From Bacillota bacterium (GTDB lineage: Bacteria > Bacillota > Clostridia > Lachnospirales > Lachnospiraceae), in NCBI GenBank assembly GCA_023392995.1, contig JAEWMZ010000388.1, positions 1 to 28,816 of the forward strand: a stretch of 28,816 bases of DNA. Reading direction: 5' to 3'. Position numbers and translations under genes: made by a program. Within the stretch, counting starts at the first letter, position 1, and each line of letters begins with the position of its first letter. Below, piece after piece: positions 13,936 to 22,572 of the stretch. The notes beneath the pieces are model-generated. The model was not told the DNA's origin. It saw only the letters and a program-made list of their open reading frames with translations, and ran no database searches.

Positions 13936-13989
13936 ATAACCTGAAGCAGGCTGGAGTTCCTTTTGGAACTCCAGCCTGCTTCAGGTTAT
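13936..13989. repeat. perfect 25-bp hairpin without a T-tract
   Basis: ATAACCTGAAGCAGG... (13936-13960) is exactly complementary to 13965-13989 around a TTTT loop. It lies 7 bases past the gntR stop codon and between convergent genes. There is no T-run on either side, so simple intrinsic termination is doubtful, though it may protect or terminate transcripts from both sides. Confidence 0.85.
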
Positions 13990-14092
13990 GGACATATTCT
14001 ATTGAAAATACCTACATCACATGGAGGATTCTCAATCGAATCTCTCTGCTAAGCAGATACGTCATAATGCGAATCAAAAAATATGCATATTA

Positions 14093-14449
14093 CTAATCAA
14101 ATAAATCTTCATCAATACTGCGGTCAATAATTTTGTGAAAGTAGAATTCACCGATTCCTAACAGGATACCTGAAAGCAGCGCAGTTATAAAAGTAATACT
14201 ATTAATATTCCATATAAAATTAAACAAGTAGATAACGATGGTATTTAATACCATATCGGCAATGGTAGCAACAGCATTGTTGGTAGCGGGAAGCAATACC
14301 ATATCACCGATCAGATAAGAAATAACTGTAATAATTATGGAAAGAAAAAGAATTCGCCCAAATGACAGATCACTTAGAAGTAATAAAGCGACTTCAAGTA
14401 TGAAGGCAGTCATTAAAAATTTGACAACTAATGCTGATATATGCTTCAC
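14093..14449 (-). CDS. DUF2512 membrane protein (YndM-like)
   Basis: This is a 118-aa protein with four hydrophobic segments (about 8-25, 31-52, 60-82 and 86-104) and an acidic C-terminal tail (IDRSIDEDLFD). The N-terminus MKHISALVVKF and the GDMVLLPATNN loop fit the DUF2512 family of spore-formers, which has no known function. The GTG start at 14449 is supported by AAGGAGAT 8 bases upstream. It is transcribed towards gntR, convergent with it, and has no clear terminator of its own apart from the shared hairpin at 13936-13989. Confidence 0.8.
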   Translation of the reverse strand: MKHISALVVKFLMTAFILEVALLLLSDLSFGRILFLSIIITVISYLIGDMVLLPATNNAVATIADMVLNTIVIYLFNFIWNINSITFITALLSGILLGIGEFYFHKIIDRSIDEDLFD

Positions 14450-14558
14450 TGTTGTATCTCCTTTAAGTATTATACGATTCGATATAAAGATATTATTCCC
14501 AAATCAGTTATACTTATACAGAAAAAAAGGATATCAGCAAGGAAAAAGGAACTGCCAT

Positions 14559-14591
14559 AAAAAGCAGTTGAAATATTTATTTTACTGCTTT
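14559..14591 (-). terminator. terminator of the ABC-F gene
   Basis: On the minus strand AAAGCAGT (14591-14584) pairs with ACTGCTTT (14568-14561), followed by further T residues. It is 26 bases past the ABC-F stop codon. Confidence 0.75.
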
Positions 14592-14616
14592 CGGGCAGCC
14601 CCTCTTCGAGGCATAG

Positions 14617-16593
14617 CTATTCTTCCGCAGCCAGCTCCTCCCATACTTCCAAGAGCTCTAGCAGGCGGTCTTCAATTGATTTCTTTTCCTCATTTAATTC
14701 AATGAGCTTTTGCACATTGGTAAAGATCTCTTCCTTCGTCAGGAGAGCATCAATTTCATCATTTCGTGCTTCCAGCTGATGAATCTCGTCTTCCGTCTTC
14801 TTCAAATCATTCTTTCTTTTGCGTATGCGTGCCTGTTCTTCCTTTTGCTGCTGCCAGTTCTGCTTGTTTTCCGTATCCGTATCCGCAGTTGACGGGGAAG
14901 AAGCTGCAAAAGCAGCGGTTGGAAAGGCGCCCGGTTTACCGGCAGTAACGGGTGCAGTTGTGACAGTCCTACCCAAGTTAGCGGCTTCCACCTCAGGCTT
15001 TTTCTCCAGATAATAATCATAGTTTCCTATGTAATTAAGCAGGGTTTGTTCCGTTAAATCAAGGATACGGGTAGCAGTTTTATTAATAAAATAACGGTCA
15101 TGGGACACGTAGAGTACAGTGCCGTTATAATGATTGATGGCATTTTCCAGGATCTCCTTGGAGGTAATATCCAAGTGGTTGGTAGGCTCATCCAGGATTA
15201 ATAAATTCGCTTCGGATAACATTAACTTAGCCAGGGAGACGCGTCCCCGCTCTCCGCCACTGATATCCTTAATCCGCTTAAATACATCATCCTCCGTAAA
15301 GAGGAAGGCAGCAAGAATGTTGCGAATCGCGGTGTTATCCAGATTGGGATAGGTATCCTGTAATTCATCAAAAAGGGTTTTCTCCGGTGCAAGTACCTGG
15401 TGCTCCTGGTCATAGTAGCCAACATGAACCTTAGAACCCAGCTTAATCTGACCGGCATCTGCCGCCACCTGTCCGTTAATTATCTTTAAGATAGTGGTCT
15501 TGCCGGTACCATTATTACCAATGATGGCAACTTTCTCCCCGCGTTTTATTTCAAAATTTAAGTCCTGAAAGAGCGTCAGATGTTCATAGGCTTTTGCTAG
15601 ACCGGTCACTGCCAGTACATCGTTTCCGCTCATCACTCGGGGTTCAAGATGAAAATGCATCTCGGTGTGCTCTACCGGACGGTCAACACGTTCGATTTTA
15701 TCCAGCATCTTCTCCCGGCTTTCTGCCCGTTTAATGGATTTTTCCCTGTTAAAGGAGCGAAGCTTAGCGATGACTTCCTCCTGATGCTTGATTTCCTGCT
15801 GCTGGTTTAGGTACTGCTTTAACATAGCACTCTGAAGCATTGCCTTCTTCTGGGCATAGTCCGAATAGTTCCCTTCGAAGGTTTGACATTTTGAAAAATC
15901 CAGCTCGACTATCTTGGAAACTACCTTGTCCAGAAAATACCGATCATGGGCAACAACGATGACAGCTCCGTTATAATTTAATAAGAAGGTCTCCAACCAG
16001 GCAATGGATAATAAATCCAGGTGGTTGGTCGGCTCATCCAGCAGAATGATGTCCGGCTTGGAGAGCAGAAGCTTTCCAAGGGCAATACGGGTCTTCTGAC
16101 CGCCGGAAAGGGTATTTACTTTTTTATCAAAGTCATCTTCAATAAAACCGAGACCTTTTAAGATACCGGTGACTTCACTTTGATAGGCATAACCATTTTT
16201 TGACTCAAATTCGTGGGTAAGCCTGGTATAGGTATTTAACATTTGATCTAACTGACTCCCAGTGGCGTGCTTCATTTCAAGCTCAAGGGCTCGGATGTTC
16301 GCATCCAAATCAATAACATCCTGTTTCACCGTCAACATTTCTTCATAGATCGTGCTGTCCGAGGACAGGTTCTGATGCTGGGCAAGATAACCGATGGTAC
16401 TTCCCTTTGATAAGATCACTTCGCCGTCATCAGCCGGCATTTCTTTCATAATTATTTTTAATAAGGTAGACTTTCCCGCACCGTTAATTCCAACAATCGC
16501 AACCTTTTCCTTGTCATTTACATGAAAAGAGATGGATTTTAGAATCTGGTTTGTGCCGAAAGCCTTACTTATGTTATTGCAAGCGAGAATCAT
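14617..16593 (-). CDS. ABC-F ATPase (YdiF/Uup-like ribosome-associated factor)
   Basis: This is a tandem-ATPase protein of the ABC-F family, which acts on ribosomes at the E site and has no membrane domain. In the 658-aa chain the first domain has Walker A GINGAGKST (about 35-43), LSGGQKTR (162-169) and ILLDEPTNHLD (183-193). The second has GNNGTGKTT, ISGGERGR and LILDEPTNHLD. A charged linker between the domains is followed by a C-terminal coiled coil (final ~90 residues). The start is ATG 16593 (MILACNNISKAFG), because CGGAGGT lies just before it; in-frame upstream codons are not supported. It could be housekeeping or antibiotic-protective; sequence alone does not decide. Confidence 0.92.
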   Translation of the reverse strand: MILACNNISKAFGTNQILKSISFHVNDKEKVAIVGINGAGKSTLLKIIMKEMPADDGEVILSKGSTIGYLAQHQNLSSDSTIYEEMLTVKQDVIDLDANIRALELEMKHATGSQLDQMLNTYTRLTHEFESKNGYAYQSEVTGILKGLGFIEDDFDKKVNTLSGGQKTRIALGKLLLSKPDIILLDEPTNHLDLLSIAWLETFLLNYNGAVIVVAHDRYFLDKVVSKIVELDFSKCQTFEGNYSDYAQKKAMLQSAMLKQYLNQQQEIKHQEEVIAKLRSFNREKSIKRAESREKMLDKIERVDRPVEHTEMHFHLEPRVMSGNDVLAVTGLAKAYEHLTLFQDLNFEIKRGEKVAIIGNNGTGKTTILKIINGQVAADAGQIKLGSKVHVGYYDQEHQVLAPEKTLFDELQDTYPNLDNTAIRNILAAFLFTEDDVFKRIKDISGGERGRVSLAKLMLSEANLLILDEPTNHLDITSKEILENAINHYNGTVLYVSHDRYFINKTATRILDLTEQTLLNYIGNYDYYLEKKPEVEAANLGRTVTTAPVTAGKPGAFPTAAFAASSPSTADTDTENKQNWQQQKEEQARIRKRKNDLKKTEDEIHQLEARNDEIDALLTKEEIFTNVQKLIELNEEKKSIEDRLLELLEVWEELAAEE

Positions 16594-16973
16594 AGTAACC
16601 TCCGTGGACATAATAATATCACTTAATTTCAAGATAGTTGGAGAAGCTGAGAATAGTTCAAATCCGAAACCTAAGGCCAAGCAGCAGAAGTCCCTTTCGT
16701 GAGAAAGGAGAACAATTCACAGCTGGTACTTTTTTACCTTGTGATCGAAGAATAGTGATTAGAATTCAGCTTTTAATGATGACAAAGGTTATCGGAATCA
16801 GCTGCTTTCTATGCCAACTTCTCTTGTTTTTATTATTCTTATAATAATTCCGTTGTTAATTTTAACATAGGATTTCTTACAAGTAAAGTAAGGTAACACA
16901 CTTTCCTGCATTGTCATTGGGCTGAAACTTTGTTATTCATAACTTTTCTCATAAGATATCCTACTGTAATACA
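16594..16973. other. divergent intergenic region between the ABC-F and rex genes
   Basis: This region contains a small CCTTTC/GAAAGG hairpin (about 16692-16707) in what would be the ABC-F leader, an imperfect palindrome TGTTAATTTTAACA (16854-16867) and a shorter GTTATTCATAAC (16931-16942). The last two loosely resemble Rex operators but their spacing is 2 bases shorter than the consensus. No reading frame is supported. Confidence 0.4.
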
Positions 16974-17002
16974 TTGACTTATTCTTAACGATTGCATATA
17001 AT
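16974..17002 (+). promoter_or_regulatory. sigma-A promoter of rex
   Basis: TTGACT (16974-16979) and a perfect TATAAT (16997-17002) are 17 bases apart, about 55 bases before the rex start codon. Confidence 0.8.
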
Positions 17003-17065
17003 TATTGTTAGAGTAAAGAAAGACTTGCAAAAAGAGGCAGGTTTTTAGAAATAGGAGGAGAATCA

Positions 17066-17707
17066 TTGTACAAGAAAGAAATTTCGAAAGCAGTTATAAA
17101 TAGATTACCGAGATATTACCGTTATTTGGGAGATCTATTAGAGAAGGATGTTGTACGTATCTCTTCAAAAGAATTAAGTGAAAAAATGAGGGTTACAGCC
17201 TCCCAGATCAGACAGGATCTTAATAATTTTGGCGGCTTTGGACAGCAGGGGTATGGTTACAATGTAGAATACCTTCATTCTGAAATTGGAAAAATTCTTG
17301 GATTAGATACAAAGTATCATGTAGTTATTATCGGTGCCGGTAATTTAGGACAGGCACTGGCAAATTATACGGATTTTGAACGCAGAGGCTTTTATGTAAA
17401 AGGCATCTTCGATGTAAGCCCGGCACTGATCGGAACAGAAATCAGAGGAATCACGGTTCGTCCTAACGAGGAACTGGAGGAGTTTGTTAAAGACAATAAA
17501 GTAGATATTGCTGCTATTACTGTTCCAAAGACAAAAGCGCCTGCCGTTGCCAATGATTTGGTAAAATGGGGAGTAAAGGGTATCTGGAATTTTGCACCCA
17601 CAGACCTTAATTTACCGAAGGATGTTACGGTGGAAAATGTTCATTTGGCTGATAGCCTAATGAAGCTTTCTTATCGTTTGTCAGGGAAGGATGATAAAAA
17701 GGTCTAA
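17066..17707 (+). CDS. rex: redox-sensing transcriptional repressor Rex
   Basis: Rex binds DNA when NAD is abundant and is released by NADH, controlling fermentation and NADH-oxidising genes in many Gram-positive bacteria. The N-terminal winged helix (residues 10-75) includes SSKELSEKMRVTASQIRQDL and FGGFGQQGYGYNV. The NAD-binding Rossmann motif is VIIGAGNLGQAL (about 88-99). The length of 213 aa is typical. The TTG start at 17066 is preceded by ATAGGAGGAG; no in-frame ATG fits. A coiled-coil protein gene follows about 130 bases later. No adjacent adhE or bcd genes are visible, so its targets lie elsewhere. Confidence 0.97.
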   Translation: MYKKEISKAVINRLPRYYRYLGDLLEKDVVRISSKELSEKMRVTASQIRQDLNNFGGFGQQGYGYNVEYLHSEIGKILGLDTKYHVVIIGAGNLGQALANYTDFERRGFYVKGIFDVSPALIGTEIRGITVRPNEELEEFVKDNKVDIAAITVPKTKAPAVANDLVKWGVKGIWNFAPTDLNLPKDVTVENVHLADSLMKLSYRLSGKDDKKV

Positions 17708-17837
17708 TTTTTATCAAAGAATATGTTATGACAGGCTATAATTCGTACGATATATAATTTGTAGTAAGATTTTATTGAAAGAGAAATAAATAATAAAAAC
17801 TACAAATTTGGATGGAAAGGGTCGGAACATTTCGCCT

Positions 17838-18458
17838 ATGGCAAAGAAAGAAAAACAGAGCGAATTTCATAGTTTAGTAAGAAATAAAAAATTACCGATT
17901 CTAACCCTGGACGGGCGATGGCATGAGATATTTACCGAGGACGAGAAGACTTCTGCAATAAAGCAACTAGAGCAGCAGGTGAATGACCTTCTGAAACGGC
18001 AAGGCAAATTAGTCAATGATATCAAGGATATGAAAAAGCTAAAGAATAATCTGATGAAAGAAATCATGGCTAATATGGATATCAGCAAGGACGGAGCCGG
18101 ACGGGAAAAGGATAAAAAGCTAAGTAAGAATAAGCAGTTCATTACAGAGTTGAATGAAAAAATAGAGCAGGCCATGGATGAATTAGGAGAGTTACCGTAT
18201 CAGATTAAGGATGTGAATGAGGCTTTGATGGCGGAGAGTGTTACCCTGTTCTACGAGCGTCTGGAAAAGAATAAGGCGGAGCTAAAAGAGGTTGCTGACT
18301 GGATTAATAGTATCCGGGAAGAGCTGAAGCATAAGATACTTCTCAAACAGGATTTGGAGGTCAATAATACACAGATCTATACCTATATGCACGATGTATT
18401 GGGGCCGGAGCTTATGGAGCTCTTTGACAAAGAGTATAATATGAATAATAAGAATTGA
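17838..18458 (+). CDS. coiled-coil hypothetical protein (206 aa)
   Basis: I do not recognise this protein. It is highly charged and helical, with probable coiled coils at about residues 37-85 (EQQVNDLLKRQGKLV) and 90-185, and no membrane segment, signal peptide or cysteine. A conserved-looking motif NKKLPILTLDGRWHEIF occurs near the N-terminus. ATG 17838 is the more natural start, though the only purine-rich site (GGAAAGGG) is 16 bases away; a TTG at 17808 has none. The TGA stop codon abuts the duplication made by insertion of element copy B. Between rex and acpS, a structural or adaptor role is possible. Confidence 0.7.
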   Translation: MAKKEKQSEFHSLVRNKKLPILTLDGRWHEIFTEDEKTSAIKQLEQQVNDLLKRQGKLVNDIKDMKKLKNNLMKEIMANMDISKDGAGREKDKKLSKNKQFITELNEKIEQAMDELGELPYQIKDVNEALMAESVTLFYERLEKNKAELKEVADWINSIREELKHKILLKQDLEVNNTQIYTYMHDVLGPELMELFDKEYNMNNKN

Positions 18459-18468
18459 TGTATCAATT

Positions 18469-18523
18469 TGGGTAATTGCGTAACTCAGAAACTTAAATTA
18501 TTGTATTGTTTCGCAATTGCCTA
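18469..18523. mobile_element. ~55-bp internally deleted MITE-like element, copy B
   Basis: The left end aligns with copy A's GGTAATTGCG...TATTGTA segment at about 30 of 35 bases, and the right end TATTGTTTCGCAATTGCCTA at 19 of 20. The ~90-bp middle of copy A is absent. The terminal inverted repeats (GGTAATTGCG / CGCAATTGCC) are nearly complementary. It is flanked by ATGTATCAATT(T), an 11-12-bp direct repeat at 18458-18469 and 18524-18535. The left duplication begins on the last base of the upstream stop codon, so the coding sequence is not damaged. Confidence 0.8.
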
Positions 18524-18601
18524 ATGTATCAATTTTATGGAAGGAAATATTATAAAATTGATAGGAAAGGCTCTTCGCTGAGCATATTTAGGGAGGTTCA
18601 T

Positions 18602-18970
18602 GTGATTACCGGAATTGGAGTGGATTTGGTGGAAGTACACCGTGTAGTACAGGCCTGTCAAAAAGAACATTTTCTGTGGCGGTATTTTACGGAAGCAGAG
18701 ATTGAACTGATCCAAACGGATCAGAAAAAAGCTGCGGATAACTTTGCCGTAAAAGAGGCGGTAGCCAAGATGTTCGGAACCGGTTTTCGTGGGTTTGAGC
18801 TAAAGGATATTGAGGTACTGAGAGATGACCTGGGAAAGCCTTTTGTAAAGCTTTACGGGAAGGCGCGGAAGCAGGCGCAGGCGCAGGGGATCACTAGCAT
18901 ACATGTTTCTATATCCAATACAAAGGAGTTTGCTAACGCATTCGTAGTTGGCGAGGCTAATCCACAGTAA
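18602..18970 (+). CDS. acpS: holo-[acyl-carrier-protein] synthase
   Basis: This enzyme transfers 4'-phosphopantetheine from CoA to ACP, activating fatty-acid synthesis. The 122-aa chain has the family motifs GIGVDLVEV (Asp8, Mg ligand) and FAVKEAVAKMFGTGF (Lys51, Glu52), and ends in HVSISNTKEFANAFVV. The GTG start at 18602 is chosen because GGGAGG (18591-18596) is 5 bases before it; extending upstream would run into the insertion element. It lies 75 bases before nnr, heading the acpS-nnr-alr cluster that is common in Firmicutes. Confidence 0.96.
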   Translation: MITGIGVDLVEVHRVVQACQKEHFLWRYFTEAEIELIQTDQKKAADNFAVKEAVAKMFGTGFRGFELKDIEVLRDDLGKPFVKLYGKARKQAQAQGITSIHVSISNTKEFANAFVVGEANPQ

Positions 18971-19045
18971 ACGGATTCCAAAGCCTTAGGCAGAAGTAAG
19001 AGCTGACAGCGAGGAGCTCACAGCCCTCTATAAGGGAGATATGGT

Positions 19046-20653
19046 ATGAGATATGCAGTAAATTCAAAAGAAATGAAGAAAATTGATGAATATACCATAC
19101 AGGAAGCAGGAATCCCTGCTTTCGTATTAATGGAGCGGGCAGCGAAGGAAGTCGTTGCAGTGATGCAGACACGAATTGATAAAGCAGACCATATTTTAGC
19201 GGTCTGCGGCTCAGGAAATAATGGCGGAGATGGAGTTGCAGCAGGTAGGATTCTGTATTTACAGGGCTATCATGTTGCTATTCTTTTTATAGGCGACGAA
19301 AAAAAGGTTTCTGATGCAATGAAAGCGCAGCTTGAAATTGCCAAAAGAATTGGCATTCCAATGGAAAACAGAAGCAAGCTATCTGAATATAATATTATTA
19401 TTGACTCTATTTTTGGCATTGGACTATCAAAGCCGGTATCCGGTGAGCAGGAGGAGATAATCAATGAAATTAACCAAGGAGATCATTACATCTATTCGGT
19501 TGATCTTCCCTCAGGAATATCTGCGGATAACGCAAAAGTAATGAAGGTGGCAATAAAAGCGGATGAGACCATTACCTTTGGTCAGAATAAGATTGGTCTT
19601 ATGTTCTATCCGGGCACAGAGTATGCAGGCAAATTAACAATAGCGGATATTGGCTTTCCACAGCTCGCCATAGAACAGGTTAAGCCTGAATTTACTTATT
19701 TTGAGCCTGCTGACTTACTTCGGCTTCCAGATAGAAAAAAAGACGGTCACAAAGGTAGTTTTGGAAAGGTGCTTGTCATTGCAGGCAGTGAGGGTATGAG
19801 TGGAGCTGCATATCTTTCGGCTAAAGCAGCTTACCGCACAGGAGCAGGCCTGGTAAAAATCTTGACCTCCAAAACAAACCGTCTGATTCTCCAAACTCAA
19901 TTACCAGAGGCATTGTTTTCTGCATATGATGAAGAGAAGCCGGAAGAGGAGATGCACCTTAAACTTCAACAGGAACTGGAATGGGCCTCCGTTATTGTGA
20001 TTGGGCCTGGTCTCGGACTGACGGCAGCTGCACAGGAACTGGTGAATTTTGTACTTGATAAGGCGAAGGTACCTTTGGTTATTGATGCAGATGCGATTAA
20101 TCTATTAGCGCGAAAGCTTAACCAGATGGCTGAGGTCAAAGAGATTCCTGTACCGGATGAAGAGAAGAATATAGTGCAGCAGGAAGAGAGCCGGAAGGAG
20201 AAGGCTGCCGCAGATCGCTGGACTGAATTAACCGCAAGGTTAAAGGAAAACACGATCTTAACACCCCATCTATTGGAGCTTGCCAGGTTAATGGATCGTT
20301 CTGTATCAGAAGTTTCCAATAATTTGGTTGACACTGCGAAACAATGTTCTTATAATAATAAGTTGATATACGCGATCAAGGATGCCAGAACTTTGGTAGT
20401 GCAGGAGGAAAAGCGTTATATTAATTTATCCGGCAATAATGGCATGGCTACCGGCGGTAGTGGTGATGTGCTTTCTGGAATCATTGCGGCGCTCATTGCC
20501 CAGGGAATGAAGGAATATGATGCTGCTTGTCTGGGCGTGTATCTTCATGGTCTGGCAGGTGATGCTGCGGCAGAAGAAAAAGGAGTATATTCCTTGATGG
20601 CGAGTGATATCATAGGGTCCCTTGAGGTGGTACTGAAACAGGTAAGAGCCTGA
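19046..20653 (+). CDS. nnr: bifunctional NAD(P)H-hydrate epimerase / ADP-dependent dehydratase
   Basis: This enzyme repairs damaged NADHX and NADPHX. The N-terminal YjeF_N epimerase domain (about 1-215) has GSGNNGGDG at 55-63, and the C-terminal ribokinase-like dehydratase domain (about 232-535) has HKGSFGKVLVIAGSEGMSG, GPGLGL and ATGGSGDVLSG with catalytic Asp474. A lysine/glutamate-rich insertion (about 368-395) sits inside the kinase domain. The two domains are fused, as usual. ATG 19046 follows AAGGGAG. The acpS-nnr-alr order suggests one transcript; alr follows after 13 bases. Confidence 0.95.
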   Translation: MRYAVNSKEMKKIDEYTIQEAGIPAFVLMERAAKEVVAVMQTRIDKADHILAVCGSGNNGGDGVAAGRILYLQGYHVAILFIGDEKKVSDAMKAQLEIAKRIGIPMENRSKLSEYNIIIDSIFGIGLSKPVSGEQEEIINEINQGDHYIYSVDLPSGISADNAKVMKVAIKADETITFGQNKIGLMFYPGTEYAGKLTIADIGFPQLAIEQVKPEFTYFEPADLLRLPDRKKDGHKGSFGKVLVIAGSEGMSGAAYLSAKAAYRTGAGLVKILTSKTNRLILQTQLPEALFSAYDEEKPEEEMHLKLQQELEWASVIVIGPGLGLTAAAQELVNFVLDKAKVPLVIDADAINLLARKLNQMAEVKEIPVPDEEKNIVQQEESRKEKAAADRWTELTARLKENTILTPHLLELARLMDRSVSEVSNNLVDTAKQCSYNNKLIYAIKDARTLVVQEEKRYINLSGNNGMATGGSGDVLSGIIAALIAQGMKEYDAACLGVYLHGLAGDAAAEEKGVYSLMASDIIGSLEVVLKQVRA

Positions 20654-20666
20654 GGGGATATTTTCC

Positions 20667-21878
20667 ATGATTTTTAACATGGATCAGACACAGGGAAAGG
20701 CTAGCGATAATATTATGAAAGTAAAACAGAAGGAACAAAAGGATAGTCCTTACTATAGAGTACAGGCAAGTGTAAACTTAAATGCAATTCAGCATAATCT
20801 TTTAGAAGTGAGAAAAAAACTGAAGGATAAGACCAAACTAATGGTCATTATTAAAGCCGATGCTTATGGGCATGGAGCGGTGCCTCTTGCAAAAGCCCTT
20901 GGTAAAAGCGGAGAAATTGATGCTTTTGGAGTAGCAATTATTGAAGAAGCAGTTGAACTTAGAGAAGCAGGTATCGATAACCCAATCTTAATTCTGGGCT
21001 ATACACCAAAAGAACAATATGATCAGGTTGTATATTACGGAGTAGCACAGACTGTGTTCCAGTATGAGATGGCGCTGGCTTTGTCAGAGGAAGCCATAAA
21101 GCAGGGTAAAACAGCAAAAATTCATATTAAGCTGGATACGGGAATGAACCGAATCGGATTTTCCGATACGCAAAACAGTCTAGAAGAGATCAAACGCATT
21201 GCAGCGTTACCGGGCATTGAAGTGGAAGGCTTGTATTCACATTTTGCAAGAGCAGACGAAACAGATAAAGCAAGTACCTTGAACCAGTTGGAACGATACA
21301 TAAAGTTTGCTGCCAGGTTAGAAAAAGAGCAGATTATGATACCGATTAAGCATATTGCAAACAGTGCAGGAATTATTGAATTTCCGCAAGCATATTTTAA
21401 TATGGTTCGGTGTGGTATTGCTACCTATGGCATCTATCCCTCGGATATGGTTGATCAGAATGAAATCAAACTTATACCGGCGATGGAGTTAAAAACCCAT
21501 GTGATTTATGTCAAGGACGTAGAGGCCGGAGAAGGAATCAGCTACGGTGCAACTTATGTTACCAAGGAGAAGAGAAGGATCGCTACAATTCCGGTCGGAT
21601 ACGCCGATGGGTATTCCAGAAATCTTTCTAATTATGGAAAGGTAATTATACATGGCAGGTTTGCACCAATTGTTGGACGCATCTGTATGGATCAATTCAT
21701 GGTGGATGTTACTGATTTGCCGGAGGTTAAACAGGGTGATAGTGTTACTTTGCTGGGAAGAGACGGCGAGGCCAACATTTCGGCAGAAGAATTATCTATA
21801 TGGTCGCACTCTTTTGCCTATGAGCTGGTTTGTACGGTAGGTAAGAGAATTCCAAGAGTTTATACGGAATTGGAATAA
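20667..21878 (+). CDS. alr: alanine racemase
   Basis: This PLP enzyme interconverts L- and D-alanine for peptidoglycan. The PLP lysine is Lys63 (IIKADAYGHGA) and the second catalytic base is Tyr293 (EGISYGATYV). The 403-aa length includes about 27 extra residues at the N-terminus before YYRVQASVNLNAIQHN. ATG 20667 lies 9 bases after GAGGGG, whose start overlaps the nnr stop codon, suggesting coupled translation. No terminator is convincing after it; the gap before mazF is 304 bases. Confidence 0.97.
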   Translation: MIFNMDQTQGKASDNIMKVKQKEQKDSPYYRVQASVNLNAIQHNLLEVRKKLKDKTKLMVIIKADAYGHGAVPLAKALGKSGEIDAFGVAIIEEAVELREAGIDNPILILGYTPKEQYDQVVYYGVAQTVFQYEMALALSEEAIKQGKTAKIHIKLDTGMNRIGFSDTQNSLEEIKRIAALPGIEVEGLYSHFARADETDKASTLNQLERYIKFAARLEKEQIMIPIKHIANSAGIIEFPQAYFNMVRCGIATYGIYPSDMVDQNEIKLIPAMELKTHVIYVKDVEAGEGISYGATYVTKEKRRIATIPVGYADGYSRNLSNYGKVIIHGRFAPIVGRICMDQFMVDVTDLPEVKQGDSVTLLGRDGEANISAEELSIWSHSFAYELVCTVGKRIPRVYTELE

Positions 21879-22052
21879 AGCTCTCAGGAGACGGAATAAG
21901 TGGTAACAAGGAATTGTCTTTACTGATTTTCTGGATTTCGCTTGTTCTATTAATCGGGTAAGATTTTTTTGTGATCACCCGTGGAATATACCTTCGTGAA
22001 AATATGAAGCTTAGGATAAGCACATATTAATATTAGACTGTCTTTACATTTA

Positions 22053-22126
22053 CTTGTGCCTCAGAAAAATAAGTGCACAACATAGCACAAGGTGTTAAAT
22101 ACCATGGAACTTTAACAGCATGGTAT
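22053..22126 (+). promoter_or_regulatory. inverted repeats upstream of mazF
   Basis: CTTGTGC (22053-22059) is perfectly complementary to GCACAAG (22085-22091), with an extra GCACAA at 22075-22080 that could compete. ATACCATG (22099-22106) pairs with CATGGTAT (22119-22126). They lie in the alr-mazF gap, where an antitoxin gene is usually found, and could be operator or leader structures. Confidence 0.5.
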
Positions 22127-22182
22127 ACACACGAAAAAATTGGCAATAATAAAGTTAAGCCTAATATTGGAGTGTGAATAAA

Positions 22183-22539
22183 GTGGTCATAAAAAGAGGA
22201 GATATCTTCTATGCGGATTTAAGACCGGTAGTCGGGTCCGAACAGGGCGGTGTCAGACCGGTTCTGATTGTTCAAAATGATACTGGCAACAAGCATAGTC
22301 CAACCGTAATTTGTGCAGCGATAACTTCGAAGATGAATAAAGCAAAGCTGCCAACCCATGTTGAACTGGATGCTGATAAATATGGAATTGTCAAGGACTC
22401 CGTCATACTGCTGGAGCAGGTGCGTACCATTGACAAATCTCGCCTAAAAGAAAAAGTGTGTCATTTGGACAGGGATGTATTAAAGAAAATTGATAAAGCA
22501 TTAATCATCAGCTTTTCTTTAGATACATATTATAAATAA
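22183..22539 (+). CDS. mazF: MazF/EndoA mRNA interferase (toxin-type endoribonuclease)
   Basis: This is a sequence-specific endoribonuclease that cleaves single-stranded mRNA, related to B. subtilis EndoA (UACAU-cutting). The 118-aa chain aligns without gaps to EndoA as I remember it: KRGDIFYADL, VVGSEQGGVRPVL with Arg25, AAITSK with Thr48, AKLPTHVELDA and DSVILLEQVRTIDK. GTG 22183 is chosen over GTG 22174: it starts MVIKRGD like EndoA, and GGAG (22169-22172) is 10 bases upstream. alr upstream matches the B. subtilis order, but no EndoAI/MazE-like antitoxin gene is encoded in the gap. CorC follows after 33 bases. Confidence 0.95.
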   Translation: MVIKRGDIFYADLRPVVGSEQGGVRPVLIVQNDTGNKHSPTVICAAITSKMNKAKLPTHVELDADKYGIVKDSVILLEQVRTIDKSRLKEKVCHLDRDVLKKIDKALIISFSLDTYYK

Positions 22540-22572
22540 ATACCATAAGAAAAAAGGAGTAAAGATCATACA

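Noticed and set aside
16594..16680. 29-codon upstream extension of the ABC-F protein
   Set aside because: The frame is open but has no ribosome site, and ABC-F proteins normally begin a few residues before NNISKAFG, which fits ATG 16593 with CGGAGGT.
16854..16945. Two imperfect palindromes considered as Rex operators
   Set aside because: TGTTAATTTTAACA and GTTATTCATAAC have a central spacing two bases shorter than the TTGTTAANNNNTTAACAA consensus and weak outer bases, so they are only mentioned as loose resemblances.
18506..18601. N-terminal extension of acpS
   Set aside because: The extra 32 codons begin inside insertion element copy B and match nothing in AcpS; GTG 18602 has a strong GGGAGG site.
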